64,000 nucleotides of DNA from the NCBI GenBank assembly GCA_024180945.1, contig JAKSGN010000037.1:2795501-2859500 (forward strand), written 5' to 3'. The DNA is from Macrophomina tecta. Its lineage: Eukaryota; Ascomycota; Dothideomycetes; Botryosphaeriales; Botryosphaeriaceae. Within the stretch, counting starts at the first letter, position 1; each line of letters starts with the position of its first letter. Positions 11,232-21,793 of the stretch are shown in pieces. The notes under the pieces are model-generated. The model saw nothing but the letters and a program-made list of their open reading frames with translations. It had not been told where the DNA came from and did not search any database. The position numbers were made by a program, and so were the translations under genes.

Positions 11232-12563
11232 ATGTCGCTTTCTATATTGGCAGAGCGGATCCTGGAAAGCGCACAACAGCTCGACAAGCGTGGAGTCGTC
11301 GACACCGATTCCAAGCTCGGCTTCCGCAACATGACGCCCACCGACTTCCGAAGCCGAGCCAGCCTTATAACAGCCCTTCAAGAGCTCGAAAGGCTCGCGC
11401 GAGGCCCCATGGAAAGTGTCTGGGCATTAGGCTTCGCAGGCGTAAGTACCGCCGTGATGCGTACAGAAGTCAGCTAAATCAAACTTCCGGCATTCAGTCA
11501 GTGCAAGTGATGAGTCTGCATGCCATCGCCCGGCATGAAGTACCGTTACATGTCCCAGATGAAGGCATATCGTTTGCTGCCCTTGCAGCAAAGGCCAAGA
11601 TGGATGAGCAAGCATTGACCAGATTGGTACGGCACGCCGTCGCCTACGGCGTGTTTCGGGAGACAGAGCAGGGCTTCATCACCCATACGCCCATGTCGAA
11701 GCTCATGCGGGATGATGAAGATTGGCTCGATGCGGCCAAATGGGCCACTGAGGACAATTGGTCCATCGCTGTGCGAGCGGTGGACGCGCTTGAGCGATGG
11801 CCGGGCTCTCATAAACCGACAGAGACTGCATTCAACCTCTCGCGGGACACGTCAGATACCTTCTTCGAGCATTTGGCCAAATTTCCCCAGAAACTAAAGA
11901 CTTTGTCAGGCCACTTCCGCGCCGTGTCCGCGTTGCCCAGTCACAGACCAGATGACCTCAGCCGCAGTCGGCTCTGGCGGGAAATTGACATGCCCAGGGC
12001 CACCCTGGTAGATGTCGGGGGCAACTATGGCTACGTAAGCATGCAGGTTGCCCAGGCGACCAAGGATATCCGCTTTATTGTCCAAGATCGCCCGGAGAAG
12101 GTCAGGCTCGGGGAAGACTGCCTGCCTGCTGAGTACAAGGACAGGATTTCGTTCCAGCCGCACGACCTTTTCATGGAACAGCCGCTAAAAGGCGCTGATG
12201 TGTATTTCCTCCGCAAAGTCCTTCACGAATGGGCAGACCCCATCTGCGTCCAGATTCTGCGAAACCTCGTACCGGCCTTGAAGTATGGGGCGCGCATCGT
12301 TGTGTACGAGCGCATCTTATCCGATCGGCCCGAATCCACGTGTGACGAGAGAGATAGCCGGTAAGCTGCAGCATTCCCTCCCAGGAGCATCGGGCTAACA
12401 CGAAATGAGATGCCTTGACTTAGTCATGCTTATGTCTTTGAATGGCCGCGAGCGCTCACAGAGCGATTGGAGGGAGACGATGCGCGGGGACTCTTCTGCT
12501 GGTTTGGAAGAGGTATTGTTAGATCTTTACGAATATCGAATTTCGAATCTCGAAAAACAATAA
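11232..12563 (+). CDS. SAM-dependent O-methyltransferase, altered C-terminus
   Basis: Class I O-methyltransferase of fungal secondary-metabolite type, 408 aa, exons 11232–11441, 11498–12360 and 12410–12563. Residues about 75–135 form the winged-helix dimerisation domain (SVQVMSLHAIARH, then FAALAAKAKMDEQALTRLV). The SAM-binding motif is LVDVGGNYGYVS near residue 262; later motifs are FIVQDRP, DVYFLRKVLHEWAD with the catalytic-type His, and LDLVMLMSLNGRERSQSDW. After this, families of this type usually continue with an 'AGF/RF..V' strand and a short tail. Here the last 25 or so residues look unrelated, and the LINE ORF1 start follows the stop by only 13 bases. The end is therefore probably LINE-derived: inference. 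The product transfers a methyl group to a hydroxyl of a small molecule, substrate unknown. Confidence 0.85.
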
Positions 12564-12575
12564 AAGCTGGCTGCA

Positions 12576-13835
12576 ATGCCGCCGGCGTCGGCCGAAGAAG
12601 GTGCGGGTGGCGATGGACGCGTCGCGGACGCGTCGGAACGCGTCTCACTCCGCCAGATCGACCGCACCGACTATCGAGCACTTCACCGTGGAAAACCGTC
12701 GACTGAGGCTTCATCTCGCCCAGCTAAGCCGAGGAAATTGACTAAGGAAACTACTCTCGATGATATTGTCGACCTGCTAGAGGCAATCTCTGACCAGAAC
12801 AAGCGCCTGACGACCCAATGCACGAAAAACGAAGATCAGATTAAGAGCCTGACTGAAAAACTCCAACAGTCCCAAGAAGCACGTGAACAGCTGACGGCGC
12901 AGGTTTCTGAGCTAAAGAAAGAAATATCGGAACTCATCGAGATCACGCGTGGAAGCACCGCTTCGCAGCCCCAGGGTAGCACCACCTACGCCAGCGTTCT
13001 TCGTGGAGCTTCTCCACCGAATCAAGTTGGCAGGGGTGCTCTGCCAAATGCCACCGCCGTGCCAACCGCGACACCAGCAAAGGGAGCTCACATCGAACTT
13101 GATCTGACCAACGTGGAATTTGACATCACCAAAGCAGGGGACATTCGTGCGCGTTTCCAAGAGGCGCTTAAGAGCCAAGAGGCGACGAAGAGCATTAAGT
13201 GCTGCGGGCTAACGCGGAGCCCGAGCGAATCAACCAAAGTGCGCTTTCTCTTTTGTTGCGAGAGGGACGAGGAGGAGGTAAGGGCCAACACGGGCTGGCT
13301 AGACAACGCTTTTCGAGGGGCCAGGATGCGGGGCCCACAGTGGTACCCGGTAAAGGTCGACAACATCAACAAGACAGCGGTCTTCAACGAGGAGCGGACA
13401 GCGCTTAGGACAGATGCCCACCGGGTTATCGGGGAAGAAAACAGGGTAGGAGTGATGCAAGCACGATGGCTGAGCAGAACGAGTGGACGACTGTACGGCT
13501 CGGCGGTGATTTACTTGGCAAAGAAGAGCGAGGCAGACGAGCTCCTGGCCCGCAGGATTATTGACGTGGGTGGCGAGACGGCGTATACCAGCACTTTTGA
13601 GTACCGACTCAGGCCGCGCCGATGCTTTCGGTGCCAGAGCTACGACCATCTCGAACTAAGATGTAGGGGCGAAGAAAGATGCGCGAGGTGCGCCGAGCAC
13701 GGTCACAGAGCCACGGACTGCTCGACTGGCCCTGAGGCATGCGCGGCGTGCGGCGGCCCACATAGGGCTGATGACCGGGGCTGTCCAGTGTACAAGCGAC
13801 TGTTGGAGGCAATGATTAGAAAGCAAAATGAGTAG
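12576..13835 (+). CDS. LINE ORF1 (gag-like nucleic-acid-binding protein)
   Basis: 419 aa, intact. An acidic/basic N-terminus is followed by a coiled coil at about residues 60–125 (leucine- and glutamate-rich), then a central RNA-binding-like region (residues ~170–340). The C-terminus has two CX2CX4HX4C knuckles (CFRCQSYDHLELRC, CARCAEHGHRATDC) and a third CX2CX3HX6C variant. It would coat LINE RNA and assist reverse transcription. Its stop overlaps the ORF2 start in the octamer ATGAGTAG at 13828–13835. Confidence 0.9.
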   Translation: MPPASAEEGAGGDGRVADASERVSLRQIDRTDYRALHRGKPSTEASSRPAKPRKLTKETTLDDIVDLLEAISDQNKRLTTQCTKNEDQIKSLTEKLQQSQEAREQLTAQVSELKKEISELIEITRGSTASQPQGSTTYASVLRGASPPNQVGRGALPNATAVPTATPAKGAHIELDLTNVEFDITKAGDIRARFQEALKSQEATKSIKCCGLTRSPSESTKVRFLFCCERDEEEVRANTGWLDNAFRGARMRGPQWYPVKVDNINKTAVFNEERTALRTDAHRVIGEENRVGVMQARWLSRTSGRLYGSAVIYLAKKSEADELLARRIIDVGGETAYTSTFEYRLRPRRCFRCQSYDHLELRCRGEERCARCAEHGHRATDCSTGPEACAACGGPHRADDRGCPVYKRLLEAMIRKQNE

Positions 13836-16240
13836 GAGACTGAAGAGCATCCAAGGGAACCTGGGGAAAAATATGACGGCGCAGTACAGCATCCTCAACG
13901 ACGAAGACCTGAGGGACTTCAGCATCATTAACATTTCCGAACCAAATTGCTTTAGGACGGCGGAGGGAGAAGTGGTAGCGGTTCCGACTTCCCACCCATA
14001 CTGGACACAGTTCAGACCGACAACAATTTTGGACGGTCGGTATCCGGTCTACTCTCTACTATGGATTAGAAAAGGCATCCCAGCTCGTCAGATTATGGTG
14101 GCGTCTCCCTACATTACGGCAGCGCTGGTATCTCTCCCGGATCGGATAATTCTGGTGGTGTCAGTATATGTTCCGGCGAAGCAGTCAACTGAAGACGTGG
14201 AGCTGAACAACGTGCTGACGCACCTCCGTAACGCAATCCTGCGAACCAGAGAGGAGGCCAGCGGCGTGTTTGAAATACTCCTCTCTGGTGACTTTAATCG
14301 GCATGACCAGCTATGGGGAGGTGACGCAATCTTTAACTCGCACCACATTGGGGAGGCGCTCCCGATCATCGACTTCATGGAAGACTTCGACCTGCAGTGC
14401 ATACTTCCGCGAGGCACCATAACATATGAATCGGGGCAGCACCAATCCACCATTGACCTTGTATTTGTATCGCCCGGCTTGGCAGAGGACCGGGTCATCT
14501 GTCAGCCGTTCCACACAGATTACGGAGCGGAACATCGAGCAATTGAAAGCGGCTTCCTAACGCCGAGCGGGGAAGATCGAGAACAGCCACGGCAGGTCTT
14601 CAAGAATACAAATTGGGAAGTTGTGAGGAAGCAGGTGCGGCGACACCTAGAGGAGTTCCCATCACCAATCCCGTCGGACGTAGAGGGCATGGCCGAGTAC
14701 CTGACCCACGCCGTCTCTGCCGCGCTAGAGCGACACACTCCAAGAGCGAGGCCATCGCCATACGTCAAGAAATGGTGGTGTGCAGACTTGACCCAACTTC
14801 GGCGAGCCTACACGCGGCTGAGGAACCAGGCCCGAACCGCACGGCGGATGGGACTGCCCCATCAAGAACTAGCGGACCAAGTGAGGGCGGCGGCGAAGGC
14901 TTTTCATGACACGATTAGGCGGAGGAGGCGATCATGCTGGAGAGAATTCCTTGCGGAGCGGACGAACATCTGGAAAGCCACGAAGTACCTTGGCGGCCCG
15001 GGGGCGCTGTCACAGATGCAGGTGGCGCGCTTAGAACAGGACGGGAGCTACGCCGAGTCGAATCAAGAGATGTCAGACGTGTTTCTGCGGTCCTTCTTCC
15101 CGGATCTGCCGGTCGTAGAGGCCCGGACGGAAGACATCGAACAAACGGGCCCTATAGAAAGTCAACTTGCAAGTGAGCCATTAAAAGAGGACGAGGTACG
15201 GAGGGCGATCTTCGAAGAAAAGCCATTAAAGGCTCCTGGAGTGGATGGGATCCCGGCGGCAGCATGGAGAGAGCTTTGGCCAGTGCTAAGGCACCACATC
15301 TATCAACTTTTCAGCGAATCTATCGGACAAGCACGACTACCTAGCCATTGGCGGACAGCGAAGATCGTCCCCCTGCGCAAGACAGACAAGCGAAATTACG
15401 AGTTAGCGGGAGCCTACAGGCCGATCTCGCTTTTGTCAACCTTGGGGAAGGCGCTCGAGTCCGTCGTGGCGGAGAGAATCTCAGCACTGGTGGAGGAACA
15501 CTCGCTCCTGCCGAAAGCCCACTTTGGTGCGCGGAAGCAACGGTCGACAGTGCAGGCACTGACAGTGTTGCAGCAGCACGTGTATGACGCCTGGAGAGAG
15601 GGAAAGGTGCTCACACTGGTGTCCTTTGACGTGAAAGGGGCCTACAACGGGGTGTCTCGGGAGGCGCTCGTCCAGAGATTGCGAGCGAGGTGAATTCCGG
15701 AGGTGCTTGTCAAATGGATTGAAGCTTTCTGCTCGGACAGAAGTGCGTCGGTTGCCGTCAATGGGGAAACATCGGCCGTCACTGCCCTACCTCAGGCAGG
15801 CCTTCCCCAAGGCTCGCCGCTCTCGCCGATCCTCTTCCTGTTCTTTAACGCTGACTTGGTGCAGTCGGCAATCAACAAGAACAAAGGGGCAATCGCATTC
15901 ATCGACGATTACAGCGCCTGGGTGACAGGGCACTCGGCGGATGGGAACGTGCAGCGTCTCCAGGAGACGATAGTGCCAAAGACGGAGGAATGGGAAAGAA
16001 CCAGTGGAGCGACGTTCGACATTAATAAAACATCGCTGGTCCACTTCACCAGGAACAGTCGGCAGCTGGGCGATCAACCTCTGGTGGTGAAGGGTGTAGA
16101 AATCCGCCCAGAGGAGACGGCCAAGATCCTGGGGGTGGTTTTCGACACCCAGCTGCGGTTTAGGGCTCACGCGGCCAGGGTCGCAAAGAGAGGCATGAGA
16201 GCTGCCCTGGCCCTCAGGCGGCTACAGGGACTCCAGCCGA
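13828..16240 (+). pseudogene. LINE ORF2, 5' part: endonuclease and reverse transcriptase
   Basis: Reads through an endonuclease/exonuclease/phosphatase domain (NISEPN with the metal-binding Glu, SGDFNRHDQLWGG, and HTDYGAEHRAI near its end) into a reverse transcriptase (SHWRTAKIVPLRK, YRPISLLSTLGK, FDVKGAYNGV, LPQGSPLSPILF, and the catalytic FIDD). A single TGA at 15691–15693, in the context RLRAR-stop-IPEVLVKW, breaks the frame; a CGA-to-TGA change would explain it. The frame is then cut by the hAT element after LQGLQP. It joins across the hAT target duplication to the 3' part as QPSAARQLFTATVAP. Confidence 0.9.
16233..16240. repeat. 8-bp target duplication of hAT, left copy
   Basis: CCAGCCGA occurs here and again at 18966–18973, directly outside the hAT termini. 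Removing one copy together with the element restores the LINE reading frame. Confidence 0.95.
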
Positions 16241-18965
16241 CAGACATCCCAGTAATAAATATATATTTATTATTAAGGGCATATTTATTGTTAAGCTTTT
16301 CCATAAGGATAATAATATAGACGCTGCCAATAAATATATATTGTTAACTATTAATAATATAGGCCCACTATTTTCCAGCGCCAATTCCCCCAGAGTGTTT
16401 CAGATTAAATTGCAGTCTTGTACGCATATTACTGCTTATCAGGCCTCTAGATAGGAGGTGAACTCCAATGTTTGTAACTCCTAGCAACCGAAACTGCTGC
16501 CTCGCCATACCCGTCACGTTGCAAGTACGCAGTTCGTAATACATCAGCGACATATCTCTACACACGACAATGGACGTCAACATATCCTCACTGCCCCAAT
16601 CCAATGCCCCGTCAAGTTCTTCCTCCGTGGTACCCTCTGACAGTGCCTCACAAGTTGCCAGCACACTGTCAGAACCCGAGGCATCGTCAGCTCAGCATAC
16701 GGTCAAGAGACGGAAACTGAGAGCCACATCAACATGGGATCACTTTCGAGAAGCTCAAGGCGACGAGCCACGTACTATGAGCGGGAAATTACTTCACTAC
16801 TGCACGCGTTGTCGCAACCCATCCTGGTCAACCCACATATCTGGCAACGCCCGCTATCATCTCGAGAAGGCTCATCACATACTTGTTCGAGAGGATTCAA
16901 AATCTCAAAACAGGCGCCAACTAGCCATCGAAAATGCCTTCGCAAGAACAACCGGCAAGCGGCTGCAGCAAGTCAGGGAGAATGAGATGAACACTCTACG
17001 GAGTGTAATCAATGTCGATGCCTTTCGAGAGGCACAGATGTTGCTATCCGCACATAAACATTTACCGCTCAACTTCGTAACCTGGCCGGAATACCAGGCA
17101 CTTCTGGCCGCGATAAACCCTGCCGTTGAAGAGTTCCTAACTGATTCCGGTAGCACAGTTGCGGCGGACTTGGATAGGGCCTACGATGCGCATCAACAAT
17201 CCGTAAAGGAATGGCTAGAACGTGCCCGGAGCCTCGTACACATTGCTATGGACGTATGGTCTTCTCCTCAGCGGAAGGCCTATATCGCTGTTCACGCCCA
17301 ATGGGTTGACGAGGCCTACAAACCTCGGAAAGCATTGCTAGGGCTACCAAACCTCCGCCGCTCTCACGCCGGCACGGCTATGGCACCTCACTTGATGACG
17401 ATTATCCGACAGTACCACTTAGCGCCCCGAATCGGCTACTTCACTGGGGACAATGACGCAAAGAATGACACCTGTCTCCGCCAACTTGCTGTTGAGCTGT
17501 CGCAAGAGTACGGCCTTACACTTGACCCAGTGTCCTCTCGAACGCGGTGTGCCGGCCACATCATTAACTTGTCCCTTCAAGCCTTTCTCTTTGCAACTAG
17601 TGAGGACGCTCTGCAGGCCGCAATTGCGCAGGCGCAACACGAGGTAAATGATGTAACAGTTGCGGACGCGTTACACGACCAAATTCAGTCGAACACTTGT
17701 CACAAGAGTCACGACAGGCGCAAGAAACGCCATGACACTGCCGGCTGGCGGAGCATCGGCCCAATGGGTAAACTCCACAACATTGCGGTGTTCATCCGTA
17801 ATTCCACAGTGCGCAACGATGCATGGGATGACATTGCAGAAAAGGCGCTTGGAATTGACAATATCACCCGTTGGAACTCATGGTTCAAGTTGCTTGATGC
17901 GGCTATCAGCCAAGAGGGTCCATTGTCAATATTCCCCAACCAATACCACAACGAGCTGGAAGACGACATCCTCACACATGATGATTGGCAAGTACTCAAA
18001 ATGACTCACGAGTTCTTGCAGCCGTTTTACCAAGCGACCTTGGAGCAGCAAATGGAGTGGGCATCAATAGATCAGGTGCTAGAGAATATGGATATTCTTT
18101 TCATGCAGTTTGAGAATGCCAAGGTAAGCCATGGACGGCTCGATCGATTACCAGACCTGGACTGATGTTAAAGCAGGGCAAATACGCCAGCAACGCGCGT
18201 ATGGTTCATTCCATTCACATGGGTTGGTGGGTTCTCTCGAAGTATTATGAAGAGAGTGACAGAAACCCAATATATGCCACGGCATTATTGCTCCATCCAG
18301 AAAAGCGCCGGAGGTACCTTGACCGCCACTGGGCAGAGGAATGGAGGCAGACCGCTATTGCTGGTGCACGGCAGCATTGGGCGAAGTACAAGGACCGGCC
18401 ACTCCCGTCGGAGTCCGCGGCTCGGCTGAACGACGAACGACGGGAAGTAACACCGTACGAGCGTATCAAGCAGTCAATGAGTGTCTTGGATGAACCCGGA
18501 GATGAGGATGAATTCGAAAAATTCGTCAATTCTCCGCCAAGACCTATGACGACCAAAACACCGCTTGAATGGTGGTGTCGAGAAGAACAGAGGATTGAGT
18601 ATCCACGTTTACACCAATTGGCCATTGACATACTAAGTGTGCCGGCGATGTCCGACGATCCGGAACGGGTATTCTCTTGCGCAAGGCGGACAATTTCTTG
18701 GGACAGGGCACGGCTCTCGCCTGATACTATCGAGAAGCTTCAATGCCTGAGCAACTGGGTGAAGAATGACTTGGTCCGCAAAGTCTACGTGGCAGTAGAT
18801 GGTAAGGTCATGGATATTGCTGGCGGCAACGACGACATGCATGGCGCTTCAGTTTTATATTAATAATTATTGATAAGCTTAGCAATCGATAATAATATTA
18901 GGATCTGCCAATGAATACATAAGAATATGTCAATATTATGTATTTATTTATTATTGGGATGTCTG
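16241..18965 (+). mobile_element. Apparently intact hAT transposon
   Basis: A 2725-bp element. Termini CAGACATCCCA...TGGGATGTCTG form imperfect TIRs of about 25 bp. The left one begins CAGACATCCCAGTAATAAAT; the right one differs in the first 21 bases by a single substitution. The 8-bp target duplication is perfect, as in the hAT superfamily. The sub-terminal 120–320 bases on each side are AT-rich and the middle is filled by a single transposase gene without stops. The element sits in ORF2 of the LINE, so it inserted after the LINE. Confidence 0.95.
16570..18863 (+). CDS. hAT-family transposase
   Basis: 747 aa in two exons, 16570–18123 and 18174–18863. The 50-nt intron starts GTAAGC; an alternative acceptor three bases on also keeps the frame. 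A Ser-rich N-terminus is followed by a BED-type zinc finger at about residues 50–105 (CTRC...H...H). The RNase-H-like catalytic core has VHIAMDVWSS with the first Asp, GDNDAKNDTC, the CAGHIINL segment (CxxH) and the conserved TRWNSW. The C-terminal hATC dimerisation region reads YPRLHQLAIDILSVPAMSDDPERVFS. Every landmark is present and there is no internal stop, so the enzyme may be functional. It cuts and pastes DNA at 8-bp staggered sites. Confidence 0.94.
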
Positions 18966-20432
18966 CCAGCCGAGTGCAGCGCGTCAGCTTTTCACCGCAA
19001 CGGTGGCTCCCGTCGTGGATTACGCTTCGCCTGTATGGGCCCCAGTAATCTCGAAGTCGCTGCTGAGAGCGCTGCAGCCAATCCAGAGGATGGCGGCTAG
19101 AGCGATTACTGGAGCCTTCAAGACTACTGCACTGACCATCTTGGAGGCCGAGGCAGGAATCGCGCCTATCAAGGTGCGGTTAAAAGAGCAGATGCTCCGT
19201 TTCTGGGTGTGCTCCTGCTCGCTTCCTCCTGCGCATCCATTCTGGAAGTTGAAAAGGAGAATTGATGTCAGAAACAGACGATACGTCTCCCCCTACAGCG
19301 CATTATGCGGCAGGCTCAGGAAGTCGACCTGGACAGCCTTGAGACTATCGAGCCCTTTGGCAAACACCCGTGGCAGGACAACCCGGCAGTGACAATTGAA
19401 CATTCGGATACCGCTAGTAGCGAGGCGAGCAATCCGCCACGTTCCCAAGTATCCATTTTCACCGATGGGTCCGCTCGGAACGGACGCGTGGGGATCGGGA
19501 TTTATTGCACGGGTGGTGCGAGTGCAACGGTCATAGAGCATTCGGAGACACTCGGCAGCAGCGAAAAGATTGACAACCACCTTGCCGAGCTTGAGGCTAT
19601 CAGACAAGCCGTGGCGCTTGTTGACCAGGCATGGCCGCAGAGGGAGATCATAGCGCGACCGATCGCTGCACGGGTGAAACATGTCATCTACTGCGACAGC
19701 AAGTCTGCGCTGCAGTCTCTACTGCGACCGAGACAGAAAAGTGGCCAGGTGGTGCTAAAGCAAATACTCGAGACTCTTGACAAGATGCAGAGGAGAAAGG
19801 TGCCGGTTGTCCAGCTAAGGTGGGTGCCGGCGCACGCGGGAGTGCCAGGAAACGAGCGAGCGAACAAACTAGCGCTGCAGACCACCGAACCTGACAAAGC
19901 TGTCCCGGACAGCGGCGTGCGGTTGAAGTCAGTCGCACTTGCGGACGTTAAGCGGGCTATCTCTCGAGCGTGGGCCAAGGAACTTGATGGCATCAAGGAG
20001 GGGCGCCTTGCTCGCACACTCGACAGAGCGCTATCACAAAACCACACTAGGAAGCTGTACGACAAGCTCAACGCGGCGGAGGCGGCAGTAATTGCTCAGC
20101 TAAGGACTTCGAGATCAAGATTGAACGAGTCGCTCCACAAAATCAGAAGAGCAGATTCCCCACGGTGCGCGTGCGGACGCGGAGAAGAAACAGCCAAGCA
20201 TTTTCTACTTGAGTGCACTCGCTGGTCTGAACAGCGTGCGGAGCTTCAGAGAGCGGTAGGAAAGAGATTCGGAGATATTTCGTACATGCTAGGTGGGTGG
20301 TCAGGAACGAAGCGGCCGGACGGAACGTACCTCGACGGACCAGCGGAAAGATGGAAGGCTGACATAGCAACCGTCAAGGCGACGGCGGCGTTCGCGATTG
20401 CGACAGGACGACTGCGGGCAGTCATAGAGTGA
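18966..20432 (+). pseudogene. LINE ORF2, 3' part: RT thumb, RNase H and zinc motif
   Basis: Continues the reverse transcriptase C-terminus (QLFTATVAPVVDYASPVWAP). A run of five C near 19291–19296 lacks one base: the frame before reads YVSP and the frame after reads LQRIMRQAQEVDLD, so a one-base deletion separates them. RNase H follows from about 19440 with FTDGSARNG (Asp), HLAELEAI (Glu), YCDSKSAL (Asp) and WVPAHAGVPGNERAN, where the fourth acidic position is Asn. A C-terminal CACG...H...C motif near 20167–20215 is typical of these elements. Ends with TGA at 20430–20432. Confidence 0.9.
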
Positions 20433-20560
20433 TGAAGCTGAGGAAGCCATCATGGAGCCTAGAGCCTGGCCAGCTGCCACGCCGCTACAGGGACTGGCAG
20501 CACTTAGGAGAATGTCCTAAAGATTGGCCAGACGTAGCTTAAGAAAACCACGGCTCGTGT

Positions 20561-21017
20561 TGGCAGACTACCTCGCTTGCCTATATTATTTTATTTCCAT
20601 TTTTATTTTTTTTTCTTTTCTTTTTTCCTTTTCCTTTTCACTTTTTTGCAATTTTCCTTCCTTTTCTTTCTTTCTTTCTGTCCTTGCTCTACCTTCCTTC
20701 TCTACTAAAATGTGCGCCCGACGTAGCTTTCTTATGTTCTGTTTTGGTAGTGAGGGCTTTGAATGAACCGGGAAGCAGTGTAGGTAAACGTCTGCTCAGC
20801 GCTAGCTCTTCCCTATGGCCCGTAGAGGCCGACGGGGTGTATGAATCATCATCATCATCATCATCATCATTTCACGTTTCCAGCTGTGCCGCAGTGTTGC
20901 CTTATGCATGCGGCCGCCTTCTTCATGCTTCTCCACACAAACTACATTGGCTAAAATGGTCTACTTCCAACCATTCCTCGGCCTGTATCCGATTCTTAGC
21001 TTCATTCTGTTCTGCTG
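20561..21017. other. Pyrimidine-rich tract and CAT microsatellite
   Basis: A T/C-rich tract at 20590–20700 follows the LINE end, and an (ATC)n microsatellite lies at 20846–20869. No gene seen. Confidence 0.5.
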
Positions 21018-21479
21018 TCAAGGCATGCACAAGAAGACGCTTCCTCCGTCCAAGTAACCAACGCCAACGAGATGTTGCCCGTCGTAAGGACAGGCATAGC
21101 TTTTAGTATCTGTATTCGTGTCCCCGCCAGCTCTGCATGAGAAATAAATCCCGCTAACGATGGTTGAGACTCCGATCGAGTCGACAGAGTAACCCTCAGT
21201 AGCCTTTAGACAAAATGAGGAGGTCGTATCTTTTGGCATAACGCTCCAACATGACTGATTCGAACCATTACCGACCGCATATATAAGCTCTGTTGGCTGA
21301 ATCGTCCTGGCTAGGCTGAAGTACGAGTCTTCGTTTGCTTTGAAATGCGCCTCGCCGGAGCCCAACGAACAAGCGATGCTTGAGAGACCGGGTGCCTTGA
21401 GGTTTGCTGGGCTGGAAAGTCCGGAATAAAAGAGCGATGCGGCCACAAGGGCGACCGCTGAACCTTTGGTGTACACCAT
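21018..21479 (-). CDS. Small secreted cysteine-containing protein
   Basis: 153 aa with the ATG at 21477–21479; a longer frame upstream lacks a better start. The N-terminus MVYTKGSAVALVAASLFYSGLS is a clear signal peptide. The mature part is about 130 aa and has six cysteines, spaced through it (IAC, SCW, FCL, SCR, ACP, LCM), enough for three disulphides. No family recognised. Small, secreted, Cys-containing proteins of fungi are often effectors or cell-wall-associated proteins; that is a guess here. It shares a 314-bp divergent promoter with the RING-like/patatin gene. Confidence 0.72.
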   Translation of the reverse strand: MVYTKGSAVALVAASLFYSGLSSPANLKAPGLSSIACSLGSGEAHFKANEDSYFSLARTIQPTELIYAVGNGSNQSCWSVMPKDTTSSFCLKATEGYSVDSIGVSTIVSGIYFSCRAGGDTNTDTKSYACPYDGQHLVGVGYLDGGSVFLCMP

Positions 21480-21543
21480 TGAGCTTTGTTGTGTCTGTGC
21501 GCGGGTCGAGAGCGAGATCCCCGACCGTTCGGGGAAGGCCACT

Positions 21544-21552
21544 GCATTTATA
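21544..21552 (-). promoter_or_regulatory. TATA box of the secreted-protein gene
   Basis: TATAAATGC on the minus strand, 65 bases before the start codon. Confidence 0.5.
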
Positions 21553-21740
21553 CATTGATGCCCTCGAAATATTTCAGCATTTTCGAATACGACTTAAACA
21601 CATAAGAGAACGGTGTAGGACAGTAACTAAAAAGTCCAAGGTGCCTGTGAGAATGTTTCACTATAGCGGTGAAAGCTTTTGTCGCAAGTGACATCGAATA
21701 TTTCAGATGAGAATAGAGCCCGTCAATTCTCCTTGACTGG

Positions 21741-21748
21741 TATAAATA
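21741..21748 (+). promoter_or_regulatory. TATA box of the patatin gene
   Basis: TATAAATA on the plus strand, about 53 bases before the chosen ATG at 21794. It supports this start rather than a start further upstream. Confidence 0.45.
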
Positions 21749-21793
21749 TGGGTGACAGCTCGCACGTTGGCTGATCAGGAGCTCGCTGACGTC

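Larger units (their letters stand above)
12530..20560 (+). mobile_element. Tad1-type LINE retrotransposon interrupted by hAT
   Basis: Non-LTR retrotransposon with a gag-like ORF1 carrying three zinc knuckles, and an ORF2 with AP-like endonuclease, reverse transcriptase, RNase H and a C-terminal cysteine/histidine motif, the layout of fungal Tad1 elements. Without the 2.7-kb hAT insertion and its duplicated target it is about 5.3 kb. Defects in ORF2 are few: one TGA, a one-base deletion and the hAT insertion. Outer boundaries are approximate: the 5' end lies within or just after the methyltransferase, and the 3' end comes before the pyrimidine-rich tract starting near 20590. I found no poly(A) tail or target-site duplication. 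Confidence 0.9.

Noticed and set aside
14109..14909. Frames antisense or shifted within LINE ORF2
   Set aside because: Shadows of the endonuclease/RT frame.
15703..16320. 205-codon frame as an independent gene
   Set aside because: It is the continuation of LINE ORF2 after the TGA and runs on into hAT sequence.
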